NCBI RefSeq assembly: GCF_037095755.1
Contig: NZ_JBAWKJ010000003.1
Span: 434,001-498,000 of the forward strand
Length of the DNA stretch: 64,000 nucleotides
Source of the DNA: Sphingopyxis sp. CCNWLW2
GTDB taxonomy: Bacteria; Pseudomonadota; Alphaproteobacteria; Sphingomonadales; Sphingomonadaceae
Direction: 5' to 3'
Part shown: piece by piece, positions 25,943 to 36,298 of the stretch
Layout of the letters: each line of letters begins with the position of its first letter
Position numbering within the stretch: the first letter of the stretch is position 1
The notes under the pieces: model-generated
Told to the model about the DNA's origin: nothing
The model's database searches: none
The model's input: only the letters and a program-made list of their open reading frames with translations
Made by a program: the position numbers and the translations under genes

Positions 25943-27213
25943 CGCGCACGTCCCTTTTCCAACATCCAGCGCCGCTTTTCGAGCAGGCGGTCGGCGCGGA
26001 CGTCGATCTCCTTCGCCGCCTCATCGACGCTGTACTGGCCGCGCACCATACGCTCGGCGACGATCTGCATCTCGGTGACGATGCGCTCCCATTCGGGCAC
26101 CTTGGGCAGCGGGGTCGCATGGTCGAGCTGCGTTGCGAAGGGGGCGACGATCGGGTCGTCCGCGAGCCCCGCTTGCGCCCAGACCGACCGCCGCGCGGGA
26201 AGGTCGCCGGTGAGTTGCTGGAATTTGAGCTGCGCGGCGGGTGCCATCAGCCGCGACACCAGATCCCATGCCGCATCGCCATGGTCGTTACCCGCGAATA
26301 CGACGAGGCTCGATCCGCCCGGTGCCGCCGATCCGATGCCGTCGGGGCCGGGATTCGGCGCGGTCGCCCAATTGCTTTGCATCGCGGAGGCGAGGCGGGA
26401 CTTCATATCGCCGATCGTCCACGGGCCCGACAGGAACAGGCTGAAATAGCCTTTCGCGAACTCGTCCCACACGTTGGAAATCTGCGCCATCGATGCCAGC
26501 GGCGCCAGCCTCTCGTCGAACAAGGATTTGTAGAACGCCAGCGCGGCCTTGAATTCGGGGTCCGAAAAGGCACCGCGCGCGCCGTCGTCGCGCAGCATCC
26601 GCGCACCCGCCGACAGCGCGAGCGTCGTCAGCTGCTCATATTCGTTGAGCGGGTAGAGCAGCGCGTAATTGCCCGCGCCGGCCACGCGCTTCACCTTGTG
26701 CAGTGCGGCCTTCCATCCGGCCCAGTCGGACGGCGGCGCATCATATCCGGCGCGCGCGAACAGGTCCTTGCGGTAATATTGCAGCCGCGTGTCGACATAC
26801 CAGGGGATCGCCCACGCCAACCCCGCGATGCGGTTGGTTTCGACCACCGCGCCGAACTGGTCGTCGAGCAGCCCGAGCGCGCGATCGGGGACCGGCGCGA
26901 TCGCGCCGATCGCGGCCAGTTCGGCGATCCAGCTGTTGCCGACCTGGCCCACTGTGGGCAGCGACCCGCCCGCAAAGCCGGTGAGCAATTTTTCGTGCGC
27001 CGCGGTCCACGGCAGCGGCTGGATGGTGATCGGCGGCGCGCCCGCAGGCCAATCGATCGTTTTCAGCAGTGCGGGCAGGCTCGCGGCCTCATTGCCCATC
27101 GCCCAGACGGTCAGGGCGGCATCGCCGCGCGCGCCGCAGCCGGTCAACAGCGAAGCAAGGGGCAGCGCCGCGAGCGCGCCCGTCAGATGGCGCCGCGTCA
27201 GCTGCATAGGCAT
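25939..27213 (-). CDS. Sugar ABC transporter substrate-binding lipoprotein
   Basis: The 424-aa family-1 extracellular solute-binding protein begins with a lipoprotein signal (ALPLASLLTGC, Cys26) after a twin-arginine-like TRRHL. The body has features of sugar-binding MalE/UgpB relatives, including GLAWAIPWYVDTRLQYYRKDLF. It should bind an oligosaccharide in the periplasm. It starts 16 bases after the LacI gene stop and is coupled to the permease genes. Confidence 0.92.
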   Translation of the reverse strand: MPMQLTRRHLTGALAALPLASLLTGCGARGDAALTVWAMGNEAASLPALLKTIDWPAGAPPITIQPLPWTAAHEKLLTGFAGGSLPTVGQVGNSWIAELAAIGAIAPVPDRALGLLDDQFGAVVETNRIAGLAWAIPWYVDTRLQYYRKDLFARAGYDAPPSDWAGWKAALHKVKRVAGAGNYALLYPLNEYEQLTTLALSAGARMLRDDGARGAFSDPEFKAALAFYKSLFDERLAPLASMAQISNVWDEFAKGYFSLFLSGPWTIGDMKSRLASAMQSNWATAPNPGPDGIGSAAPGGSSLVVFAGNDHGDAAWDLVSRLMAPAAQLKFQQLTGDLPARRSVWAQAGLADDPIVAPFATQLDHATPLPKVPEWERIVTEMQIVAERMVRGQYSVDEAAKEIDVRADRLLEKRRWMLEKGRAR

Positions 27214-27229
27214 GGCCGCGCCGGCTGCG

Positions 27230-28267
27230 TCATGTCGGCAAGGCTCCTGCCGCAGCAACGGCCGCAGGGATCGCCGCCCCGCCGGTCGTACCGCGCGCGA
27301 TCAGCGTCGGGGTCAGGATCGTCGCGCTCGCGCCGCCCAGCGTTTCGCCGCGAAGGATGCGCAGCAACATCATCATCGCGGTCGACCCCAGCCGGTCGAT
27401 CTTGACCTGCATCGTCGTCAGCGACGGATTGAGGTGGCGCGCGAGCGGGATGTCGTCGAACCCCGCCACCAGCACGTCGCCGGGAACCGACTTTCCCGCA
27501 TTGGCAAGCTCCGCCATCAGCCCGACCGCCATCTGGTCGTTCGCGGCAAAGACGGCGTCAGCGGGCAATTGGCCCTGCACCAGCAACCGGCCGGCCTGTG
27601 CGCCGCTTTCCTCCGAAAAATCGCCGGGCAGGATCGCGGGGTTCGAAATCTTCGCGATCTTCGCCATCGCATCGACAAAGCCGCGCTGGCGGTCGCGCGC
27701 GTCGCGGTTATGCTTCGGCCCCGCGATATGGACGATTTGCCGCATGCCGCGCGCCAGCAGCGCCTCGGTCATCGCATAGGCGCCGCGATAATTGTCGACT
27801 GCCACAAACGGGAGGTCGAGTGACCCCGCGTCATAGTTGAGCAGCACCGTCGGGAGCGCGGGATCGAGATAATCGGCGAGCAATTCGGGCTTCAAATCGG
27901 GCGGCATCACGAGCAGCCCGTCGACACGCCCGCGCATCGCCGCGATCGCGGCGGCGGTCTCGTGCGTGCTGCCATGCATGTTGCCGAGCAGCAAGTGCAT
28001 ACCCGATTCATGCGCGACGAGGTCGATGCCGCGGATGATTTCGGAGAAGAATTCGCCGAACAGGTCGGGCAGGATGACGCCGACGGTATCGGTCTTGCGG
28101 CGCGTCAGGCTGCGCGCGCCGCTGTGCGGGACGAAGTTCAGTTTCTTGACCGCCGCCATTACCGCGGCCTTTGTCGGCGCCGTGACGTTGCCGAGCCCGT
28201 TGATGGCCCGCGATGCCGTCGCCACCGAAACCCCCGCTTCGCGGGCGACGTCCCTCAATGTAGCCAT
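27230..28267 (-). CDS. LacI-family transcriptional regulator of the glucan locus
   Basis: This 345-aa regulator has an N-terminal LacI HTH (ATLRDVAREAGVSVATASRAIN, hinge KLNFVPHSGARSL) and a periplasmic-binding-like sensor domain. ATG at 28267 is chosen over 28300 because the HTH then starts at residue 2, as usual, with an AAGGGG-type site nine bases upstream. It is encoded in the ABC operon and has a palindromic operator 88 bases upstream; the same palindrome precedes the FucP-type gene and the GH3/TonB pair. It probably represses these units until a sugar ligand is present. Confidence 0.94.
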   Translation of the reverse strand: MATLRDVAREAGVSVATASRAINGLGNVTAPTKAAVMAAVKKLNFVPHSGARSLTRRKTDTVGVILPDLFGEFFSEIIRGIDLVAHESGMHLLLGNMHGSTHETAAAIAAMRGRVDGLLVMPPDLKPELLADYLDPALPTVLLNYDAGSLDLPFVAVDNYRGAYAMTEALLARGMRQIVHIAGPKHNRDARDRQRGFVDAMAKIAKISNPAILPGDFSEESGAQAGRLLVQGQLPADAVFAANDQMAVGLMAELANAGKSVPGDVLVAGFDDIPLARHLNPSLTTMQVKIDRLGSTAMMMLLRILRGETLGGASATILTPTLIARGTTGGAAIPAAVAAAGALPT

Positions 28268-28354
28268 GCCGTCGGGCCCCTTTCCCTCATATGGCGCCAA
28301 GCCGCTGTTGCGACTCTGTTTTTTTATCCATGCCGGGCGCGGAAACCGTCACAC

Positions 28355-28368
28355 CGTAACCGGTTACA
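28355..28368. promoter_or_regulatory. LacI-type operator, lacI-ABC operon
   Basis: CGTAACCGGTTACA lies 88 bases upstream of the LacI-family ATG. On the minus strand TTGCAT (28382-28377) and TTACGG (28359-28354) are 17 bases apart, and the palindrome covers the spacer and -10, so binding would be autoregulatory repression. The palindrome GTAACCGGTTAC is perfect. Confidence 0.8.
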
Positions 28369-28384
28369 CGAGCAAAATGCAAGG

Positions 28385-29467
28385 TCATTCCCCCACCGTC
28401 CGGAGCGCCTGACCGTCGGCGCCGAACAGGTGCAGATGCGCGGGCGGCAGCGAGGCCAAGACCGTGTCGCCTTCGTCGAAGCTGCCGTCGTCGCGCAGTT
28501 GACACGCGATCGGCTCGTCACCCTCGCGTCCGCCCAGATGCAGCGTCGCGAGCCCGCCCAGCCGCTCGATAAAGCGGATCGTGAAAGGCAGCGCGTCCGG
28601 TGCGTTGCCGATCGCGATATCCTCGGGCCGGATACCGATTGAGAGCGGCGTTCCCGCCGTCAGCGCCGCCGCGAGCGGGGGCAGGGCGATGCTGCGGCCA
28701 TCTTCGAGCGCCGCGCGACCATCGGCGGCGATGGTCGCGGGCAGGATGTTCATCCGCGGCGTGCCGAGGAATTGCGCGACGAAGATGTTCGCCGGCCGCT
28801 CATAGAGTTCGCGCGGGGTGCCGACCTGCTCGATCCGTCCGTCGCGCAGCACGATGATCCGGTCGGCGAGCGTCATCGCCTCGACCTGATCGTGCGTGAC
28901 GTACAGCGTCGTCGTGCCGAGCTGGCGGTGCAGACTGGCGAATTCGTATCGCATCCGCACGCGCAAATCGGCGTCGAGGTTCGACAGCGGCTCGTCGAAC
29001 AGGAAGATCTGCGGCTGGCGCACGATCGCGCGCCCGATCGCGACGCGTTGCCGCTGCCCGCCCGACAGCGCGGCGGGCTTGCGATCGAGCAGCGCCTCGA
29101 TGTTCAATGTCTCCGCCGCGCGTCGCACGGCGGCGTCGATTTCGCTCTTCGCCGCCTTCGCGATCTTGAGACCGAACGCCATATTCTCGCGCACCGTCAG
29201 ATGCGGGTAAAGCGCGTAGGATTGGAACACCATCGCTATGCCGCGCTCCGACGGGGGCAGGCTGGTCACGTCGCGGTCGCCGATGACGATGCGGCCGCCG
29301 GTCAGCTCTTCGAGCCCCGCGACCGACCGGAGCAGCGTCGACTTGCCGCACCCCGACGGGCCGACGATCACCGTGAATTCACCGTCGGCGACGTCGATGG
29401 ACACGCCTTTCAGCACCTCGGTGGTGCCGAAGCTCTTGCGCGCGCCGTTGATCGACAGTCCGGCCAT
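28385..29467 (-). CDS. Sugar ABC transporter ATP-binding protein (UgpC/MsmK/MalK family)
   Basis: This 360-aa ATPase has Walker A GPSGCGKST, Q-loop MVFQSYALYPH, signature LSGGQRQR, Walker B IFLFDEPLSNLD and the switch His in YVTHDQVEAMTLADR, then a C-terminal TOBE/MalK-type regulatory domain (about 235-360). It should drive the two MalF/MalG-type permeases encoded downstream of the LacI gene. It sits 21 bases after the FucP-type gene on the same strand. Confidence 0.94.
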   Translation of the reverse strand: MAGLSINGARKSFGTTEVLKGVSIDVADGEFTVIVGPSGCGKSTLLRSVAGLEELTGGRIVIGDRDVTSLPPSERGIAMVFQSYALYPHLTVRENMAFGLKIAKAAKSEIDAAVRRAAETLNIEALLDRKPAALSGGQRQRVAIGRAIVRQPQIFLFDEPLSNLDADLRVRMRYEFASLHRQLGTTTLYVTHDQVEAMTLADRIIVLRDGRIEQVGTPRELYERPANIFVAQFLGTPRMNILPATIAADGRAALEDGRSIALPPLAAALTAGTPLSIGIRPEDIAIGNAPDALPFTIRFIERLGGLATLHLGGREGDEPIACQLRDDGSFDEGDTVLASLPPAHLHLFGADGQALRTVGE

Positions 29468-29488
29468 GGCCCCCTCGTTTTTAATGCC

Positions 29489-30853
29489 TCAGTGAACGGT
29501 CACGCCCGCGCCCGCCTGTCGGGCCGGAGCCCGTCCGGCGGCGATGGCGAAGACGCAGAGCGCGGCATAGCACGCGGCGGGAAGGATCAGCGCGGCGGTA
29601 TAGCCGACCGCGCCCGACAGCAGCCCGATGAAATAGGGGATCACCGCTCCGCCGACGATCGCGGTGCAGAGCAGCCCCGATGTCGCCTCGGCGCGCGCGG
29701 TCGAGCGTTCGAGCGTCAGGGTGAAGATCACCGGGAACATGATCGAATTGAACAGGCCGATCGACAGCACGACGAAGCCCGCCGTCACGCCGCCGACAAG
29801 GACGATATAGAGGCAGAGCAGCGCGGCGATGGCGGTGAACGCCACGAGCATCTTCGATGCCGAGAAGCGCGCGAGCAGCACCGATCCGATCGCGCGCCCG
29901 ACCATCGCGCCGCCCCAGTACAGCGCGACGGCCTTTCCGGCCTCCTGCAGCGAAACGCCGGGGACGCCGTCATTTCCCATGATCCAGCCGAAGGTGCCAA
30001 AGGCGGCGTCCGACTGCCCCCAGATCGCATCGCTGTTGAGGAACAGCGCCATCTGCGTGCCGATCGCAACCTCGGCGCCGACATAGAGGAAGATCGCGAG
30101 GCCCCCGAGCAGCGCCCAGCGTGACGAAAAGGCTTCGCGGATCAGCTCGCCCATTCCGGCGCGCTCGCCGATCGGCGCGGGCGGGACGGCTTCGTTGACG
30201 ATCCGCCGGCTGACCCAGAAGAACAGCAGAAGCGCGACGATCAGCCCGCAGATCCAGAAATAGGCCGAATCGATCCCGGCGAGCGCCTGCGCGCGCACGG
30301 CTTCGGTGACGACCGTGCCCTCCTTGACCTCGACGCCTTCGAGGAACAGGTGCGCGCCGATCAGTGGGCCGAGGAAGGTGCCGAAGCTGTTGAACGTCTG
30401 GCTGAAGGTCAGGCGGAAATGGCTGCGTTTCGGATCGCCCAGCGCCGCCGCGAGCGGGTTCGCCGCGACCTGCAGGATGGTGATGCCGCTCGCGAGGATG
30501 AAGAGGCCCGCCAGCACGAGCGGATAAATCGCGAGGTTCGCCGCCGCGAGCATGACGAGGCAGCCGACGACCATCGTCGATAGCGCGGTCAGGATCGAGG
30601 GCACCGAATGAAAACGCGCGATCAGCGCGGCGGCGGGAAAGGACATCAGGCCATAGGCGATGAAGAAGGCCGAGGCCGACAGCTGCGCTTCGGCGTCACT
30701 CAGCGTGAAGATGCCTTTCACCGCGGCGACCAGCGGATCGATCAGCGAGGTGATGAAGCCCCAGGCGAAGAAGAGCACGGTCACCGCGGCAAAGGCCGCC
30801 ATGGCATTCGAGCGACCACCGCTATGGGTGGCCGCCTGGCTGGGCACGTTCAT
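29489..30853 (-). CDS. MFS sugar:H+ symporter, FucP/GluP family
   Basis: This 454-aa, 12-segment transporter resembles the FucP/glucose-galactose group, with FFAWGFITSLIDPLV in segment 1, LQVAANPLAAALGDP in segment 4 and FLYVGAEVAIGTQMALFLN near the middle. It likely imports a monosaccharide, perhaps glucose released in the periplasm by the GH3 enzyme. GAGGAT lies eight bases before the ATG. It heads the minus-strand operon under its own LacI-type operator. Confidence 0.92.
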   Translation of the reverse strand: MNVPSQAATHSGGRSNAMAAFAAVTVLFFAWGFITSLIDPLVAAVKGIFTLSDAEAQLSASAFFIAYGLMSFPAAALIARFHSVPSILTALSTMVVGCLVMLAAANLAIYPLVLAGLFILASGITILQVAANPLAAALGDPKRSHFRLTFSQTFNSFGTFLGPLIGAHLFLEGVEVKEGTVVTEAVRAQALAGIDSAYFWICGLIVALLLFFWVSRRIVNEAVPPAPIGERAGMGELIREAFSSRWALLGGLAIFLYVGAEVAIGTQMALFLNSDAIWGQSDAAFGTFGWIMGNDGVPGVSLQEAGKAVALYWGGAMVGRAIGSVLLARFSASKMLVAFTAIAALLCLYIVLVGGVTAGFVVLSIGLFNSIMFPVIFTLTLERSTARAEATSGLLCTAIVGGAVIPYFIGLLSGAVGYTAALILPAACYAALCVFAIAAGRAPARQAGAGVTVH

Positions 30854-30892
30854 CCGGAATATCCTCTTCGCCGAAACTATGTTATGCGCAGC

Positions 30893-32570
<1,678 letters not shown>

Positions 32571-32582
32571 GGTTTTTCGCTT

Positions 32583-32666
32583 CGTCATTGCGAGGAGCGA
32601 AGCGACGCGGCAATCCAGAGCCCGCGTAAACCGCCACTGGATTGCTTCGCTTCGCTCGCAATGACG
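32583..32666. repeat. REP-like long hairpin repeat
   Basis: CGTCATTGCGAG (from 32583) pairs with CTCGCAATGACG (ending 32666), and CAATCCAG pairs with CTGGATTG inside. GCGAAGCG/CGCTTCGC segments complete a stem of about 30 bp. This sequence type is a dispersed extragenic repeat in many Alphaproteobacteria. It fills the space between guaB and rsmB and probably acts as a terminator or 3'-end stabiliser. Confidence 0.75.
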
Positions 32667-32682
32667 AGATAAAGGAAAAGCC

Positions 32683-33873
32683 ATGACCCCCGCAGCCCGC
32701 GTCCAGACCGCTATCGAAATCCTCGATGCCATCGCCACCTCCGCACGCGACGGCGGGGCACCTGCCGACGCGATCTTTGCCGAGGCGATGCGCGCGCGCC
32801 GCTATGCCGGATCGAAGGACCGCCGCGCGATCCGCAATCATGTCTATGACGCGATCCGCAGCGTGCGGTCGGTGCCGGTCTCAGGCCGCGCCGCGATGCT
32901 GGCGCTAGCCGATACCGACCCCGAACTCGCCGCGCTGTTCGACGGCACACCCTATGGCCCTGCAGCGATGGCCGCCGACGAACCGCGCGCCGAAACCGGG
33001 GTCGCCACCACCGCGCTGATGAAACTCTTCGACCCGCTCGTGGGAAAGGCGGAGCGCGAGGCGATGCTGGTGCGCGCGCCGCTCGACCTGCGCGCCAACC
33101 GGCTGCGCTCGAGCCGCGACGAACTCGCGCTGATCTTTCCGGACGGCGAAGCGATTACCGGTCTTGCCGATGGCTGGCGCCTGCCCGGTGAAACCGCGGC
33201 GGTCCAGCATGCCTCCTACGCCGAAGGGCAGTTCGAGGTGCAGGACGCCGCGAGCCAATATGCCGCCGCCGCGCTTGACGCTGAAGCGGGACAGGTGGTC
33301 ATCGATCTGTGTGCCGGCGCCGGCGGCAAGACGCTCGCGATCGCTTCGGCGACGGGCGACGAAGCCGCGATCCTCGCCTGCGACACCAATCGCGCGCGGC
33401 TTCAGCAATTGCCGCCGCGCGCGCACCGCGCCGGGGCAACGGCGATCGAAACGCTGCTGCTCAATCCGGGGCAGGAACGCGCGATGCTCGCCGACCGGAT
33501 GGGCAAGGCCGATCGCGTCATCGTCGACGCTCCCTGTTCGGGCAGCGGCACCTGGCGGCGCAGCCCCGAACTGCGCTGGCGCTCGACCCCCGCGCGGCTC
33601 GACCGTCATGTCGCCGAACAGGCGAAACTGATGGACATCGGTGCCGATCTTGTGGCGCCGGGCGGCAAACTTCTCTATGCTGTCTGCTCGATCATCACGC
33701 GCGAGGGGCGGGCACAGGTGGACGATTTTCTGAACCGGCATCCCGGCTGGACGGCCGACGACGGCTATCTGCCGAACGGCGTCGGGCGCGCCGCAGGGGC
33801 GGGCTATCTGATGACTCCGGGCCACGACGGCTGCGACGGATTTTTTCTCGCACGACTGACGGCGCCATGTTAG
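32683..33873 (+). CDS. 16S rRNA (cytosine-C5)-methyltransferase, RsmB/NOP2 family
   Basis: This 396-aa SAM-dependent RNA m5C methyltransferase has an N-terminal helical NusB-like region (about 1-80), then the Rossmann domain with motif I IDLCAGAGGKT and the two catalytic cysteines in DAPCSGSGTWRR and LYAVCSI. The family includes RsmB and RsmF, and sequence alone does not fix the target base. AAAGGAAAAGCC precedes the ATG. It may be read together with the following TPR gene. Confidence 0.9.
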   Translation: MTPAARVQTAIEILDAIATSARDGGAPADAIFAEAMRARRYAGSKDRRAIRNHVYDAIRSVRSVPVSGRAAMLALADTDPELAALFDGTPYGPAAMAADEPRAETGVATTALMKLFDPLVGKAEREAMLVRAPLDLRANRLRSSRDELALIFPDGEAITGLADGWRLPGETAAVQHASYAEGQFEVQDAASQYAAAALDAEAGQVVIDLCAGAGGKTLAIASATGDEAAILACDTNRARLQQLPPRAHRAGATAIETLLLNPGQERAMLADRMGKADRVIVDAPCSGSGTWRRSPELRWRSTPARLDRHVAEQAKLMDIGADLVAPGGKLLYAVCSIITREGRAQVDDFLNRHPGWTADDGYLPNGVGRAAGAGYLMTPGHDGCDGFFLARLTAPC

Positions 33874-33905
33874 CATCGCCTGCAATGAAGCGATGGGAGA
33901 ATGCG

Positions 33906-34436
33906 ATGCGTGTCGGCTTTCTGGCTCTTTCGGCGGGATTGATCCTCGCCAGCCTGCCCACAGCGTCCGATGCGCAACGCGCCGATAACGACATCTTCCC
34001 CCGCTCGATCGCGCTCCAGCAAGACGGTCACAAGGCGCAGGAAGCCGGCGATCTCGACGCCGCCATCGGTTTTTACGAATCGGCGCTCGCCGCCGACCCG
34101 CGCAATCGGTCGGCGATCATCGCGCTGGCGCAGGTCGCGCGCGCGCAGGGGCTGCCGGGCAAGGCGATCGGCCTTTATCGCGAGGCGCTTGTCCTCGAAC
34201 CCAACGACGTCGTCGCGCTGACCGGGCAGGGCGAGGCGCTCGCCGACAAGGGTGCGCTCGAACTCGCGCGCGAAAAGCTCGCCGAGGCGCAGCGCGTGTG
34301 CAGCGACAAATGCCCGCAGGTCGCCGCGCTCGAAAAGACGATCGCATCGAGCGCATCGAAGCGCGTCGTCGCCGCCGAAGTGCTGGTGCCGAAGCCCGTT
34401 GTCGCAACCGTGGGCGCGACCAGCAACAAGAACTAA
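33906..34436 (+). CDS. Secreted tetratricopeptide-repeat protein
   Basis: This 176-aa protein has a signal peptide (FLALSAGLILASLPTASDA) and about three TPR units (residues 35-135; IALQQDGHKAQEAGDLDAAI, ALAADPRNRSAIIALAQVAR, LVLEPNDVVALTGQGEAL). It is likely a periplasmic protein-interaction scaffold with no enzymatic motif. Start 33906 is preferred over the in-frame ATG at 33885 because GGGAGA lies five bases upstream and the signal peptide begins there. Its stop is two bases from the convergent rsmA stop. Confidence 0.85.
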   Translation: MRVGFLALSAGLILASLPTASDAQRADNDIFPRSIALQQDGHKAQEAGDLDAAIGFYESALAADPRNRSAIIALAQVARAQGLPGKAIGLYREALVLEPNDVVALTGQGEALADKGALELAREKLAEAQRVCSDKCPQVAALEKTIASSASKRVVAAEVLVPKPVVATVGATSNKN

Positions 34437-34438
34437 AA

Positions 34439-35278
34439 CTAGGCGCCGAGCGCCCGCGCCAGTGCCACCCATTCGGCGACGCCGACCGTCTCGGCGCGCC
34501 GCGTCGGCTCGATCCCCAGCGCCTCGGCCGCGGCAACCGCGCCCTCGACACCCTTCAGGCTCTGCCGCAGCATCTTGCGCCGCTGGCCGAATCCCTTTTC
34601 GGTGAGCTTCGACAGCAGTTTCGGAGCGACGCCTTCGGGCTGCTCGGCCGGCGTTACATGGACGATCGCCGACATCACCTTCGGCGGCGGCGTGAAGGCC
34701 GAGCGGTGAACTTTCATCGCGATCTTCGCGGTCGAGCGCCACTGCGCGAGCACCGCCAGTCGCCCGTAGGCGTCGGTCCCGACCGGCGCGACGATCCGCT
34801 CGGCGACCTCGAGCTGGAACATCAGCGTCAGCGACAGCCAGCGCGGCGGCCAGGCCGCCGGCTCCAGCCAGCGCGTGAACAGCGCGGTGCCGACATTATA
34901 GGGCAGGTTGGCGACGATATGATATGGCGCGCCGCCTGTCAGCGCGTCGACATCGACCGCCATCGCGTCGTCGGCGATCACCGTCAGCTGCCCCGGAAAC
35001 GCCTCACCAAGCTCGCCGAGCAAAGGCAGGCAGCGGTCATCGCGCTCGACCGCGATCACCTTCGCGCCTGCGCGCAGCAATGCGCGCGTCAGCCCGCCGG
35101 GACCCGGGCCGACCTCGAATACCGTCGCGCCGTCAAGATCGCCAGGAATTGCCGCGATGCGATCGAGCAATTGCTCGTCGAACAGAAAATTTTGCCCCAG
35201 CGCCTTGCTCGCCGACAGGCCGTGCGCGCGCACCGTCTCGCGTAGCGGGGGCAATATGGGCGCGGGCCGGGCCGTCAC
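34439..35278 (-). CDS. rsmA: 16S rRNA dimethyladenosine transferase
   Basis: This 279-aa KsgA-type enzyme dimethylates A1518 and A1519 of 16S rRNA. Motifs are LGQNFLFD, the SAM loop FEVGPGPGGLT, VIAVERD and the catalytic NLPYNVGT. The start is GTG at 35278, overlapping the pdxA stop by four bases (GTGA). It is the last gene of the classic lptD-surA-pdxA-rsmA operon. Confidence 0.96.
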   Translation of the reverse strand: MTARPAPILPPLRETVRAHGLSASKALGQNFLFDEQLLDRIAAIPGDLDGATVFEVGPGPGGLTRALLRAGAKVIAVERDDRCLPLLGELGEAFPGQLTVIADDAMAVDVDALTGGAPYHIVANLPYNVGTALFTRWLEPAAWPPRWLSLTLMFQLEVAERIVAPVGTDAYGRLAVLAQWRSTAKIAMKVHRSAFTPPPKVMSAIVHVTPAEQPEGVAPKLLSKLTEKGFGQRRKMLRQSLKGVEGAVAAAEALGIEPTRRAETVGVAEWVALARALGA

Positions 35279-36294
35279 TTCGCCGGCGCGTAGCTGCGCT
35301 CGCGCGCCGCGGCGAGCTGGGCGGCCATCGCGATCGCCGCGATCGTCGGCCCCGGATCGGCGGCGCCGGTGCCCGCGATATTGAACGCCGTGCCATGATC
35401 GGGCGACGTGCGGATGATCGGCAGGCCGAGCGTCAGATTGACGCCGTCGTGGAAATGCAGCGCCTTGAACGGGGTCAGCGCCTGATCGTGATAAGGGCAG
35501 AGCAGCGCGTCATAGTTCGCGCGAATGGCGGGTGCGAACAGCCCGTCGGCGGCGAGCGGGCCGTCGACGATGATCCCTTCCTCGGCGAGCTGCGCGACCG
35601 CGGGCGCCATGATGCGCTCTTCCTCGCTGCCCAATTGCCCGCTCTCGCCCGCGTGCGGGTTGAGCCCGGCGAGCGCGATGCGCGGCGCGTGGATTCCGAA
35701 ATCGCGCTTCAGCCCGCGCGCGACGATCCGCGCCTTGGCGACGATCAGTTCGACGGTCAGCCGCTCGGGCACTTCGGACAGCGGAATATGCACCGTCAGC
35801 GGGACGACGCGCAGGCTCGGCCCCGCCAGCATCATCACGGCATTGGTCGCGGTGACGCCGCAGCGTTCGGCAATGAATTCGGTCTGCCCGGGATGCGTAT
35901 AGCCGATGCCGTGCAGCGCATATTTTGATACCGAACCCGTGACGAGCGCCGAGCTCGCCTGATTGCGGGTCAGCCCGATCCCCGTCTCGAGCGCATGGAG
36001 CGCGCAGGTTGCCCCCGCCGGGGTCGGTACGCCGGGGGTCAGCGGGCCGCTATCCTCCAGATGCCAGACGGGCAGAGCATCGCCAAAGGCCCGCACCACC
36101 TCGTCCATGTCGCCGACGCGCGCGACCGGGCCGTCCCAGACGGCGGCGATCGCCGCGGCATCGCCGATGGCGACAAAGGGGGGCAGGTTGTGTTCGCGGC
36201 GCGCGGCCCATGCGCGGGCCGTGACTTCGGGGCCGACGCCGGCCGGGTCACCCATGGTAACCGCGATCGGCTGTCGATTGCTGAAATCAGGCAT
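35275..36294 (-). CDS. pdxA: 4-hydroxythreonine-4-phosphate dehydrogenase
   Basis: This 339-aa enzyme of pyridoxal-5'-phosphate synthesis oxidises 4-phosphohydroxythreonine. Signatures are VTMGDPAGVGPE, the metal-binding His in YTHPGQTEF, LNPHAGE and CPYHDQALTPFK. It starts four bases after the surA stop, consistent with one operon. Confidence 0.97.
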   Translation of the reverse strand: MPDFSNRQPIAVTMGDPAGVGPEVTARAWAARREHNLPPFVAIGDAAAIAAVWDGPVARVGDMDEVVRAFGDALPVWHLEDSGPLTPGVPTPAGATCALHALETGIGLTRNQASSALVTGSVSKYALHGIGYTHPGQTEFIAERCGVTATNAVMMLAGPSLRVVPLTVHIPLSEVPERLTVELIVAKARIVARGLKRDFGIHAPRIALAGLNPHAGESGQLGSEEERIMAPAVAQLAEEGIIVDGPLAADGLFAPAIRANYDALLCPYHDQALTPFKALHFHDGVNLTLGLPIIRTSPDHGTAFNIAGTGAADPGPTIAAIAMAAQLAAARERSYAPAK

Positions 36295-36298
36295 AGGG

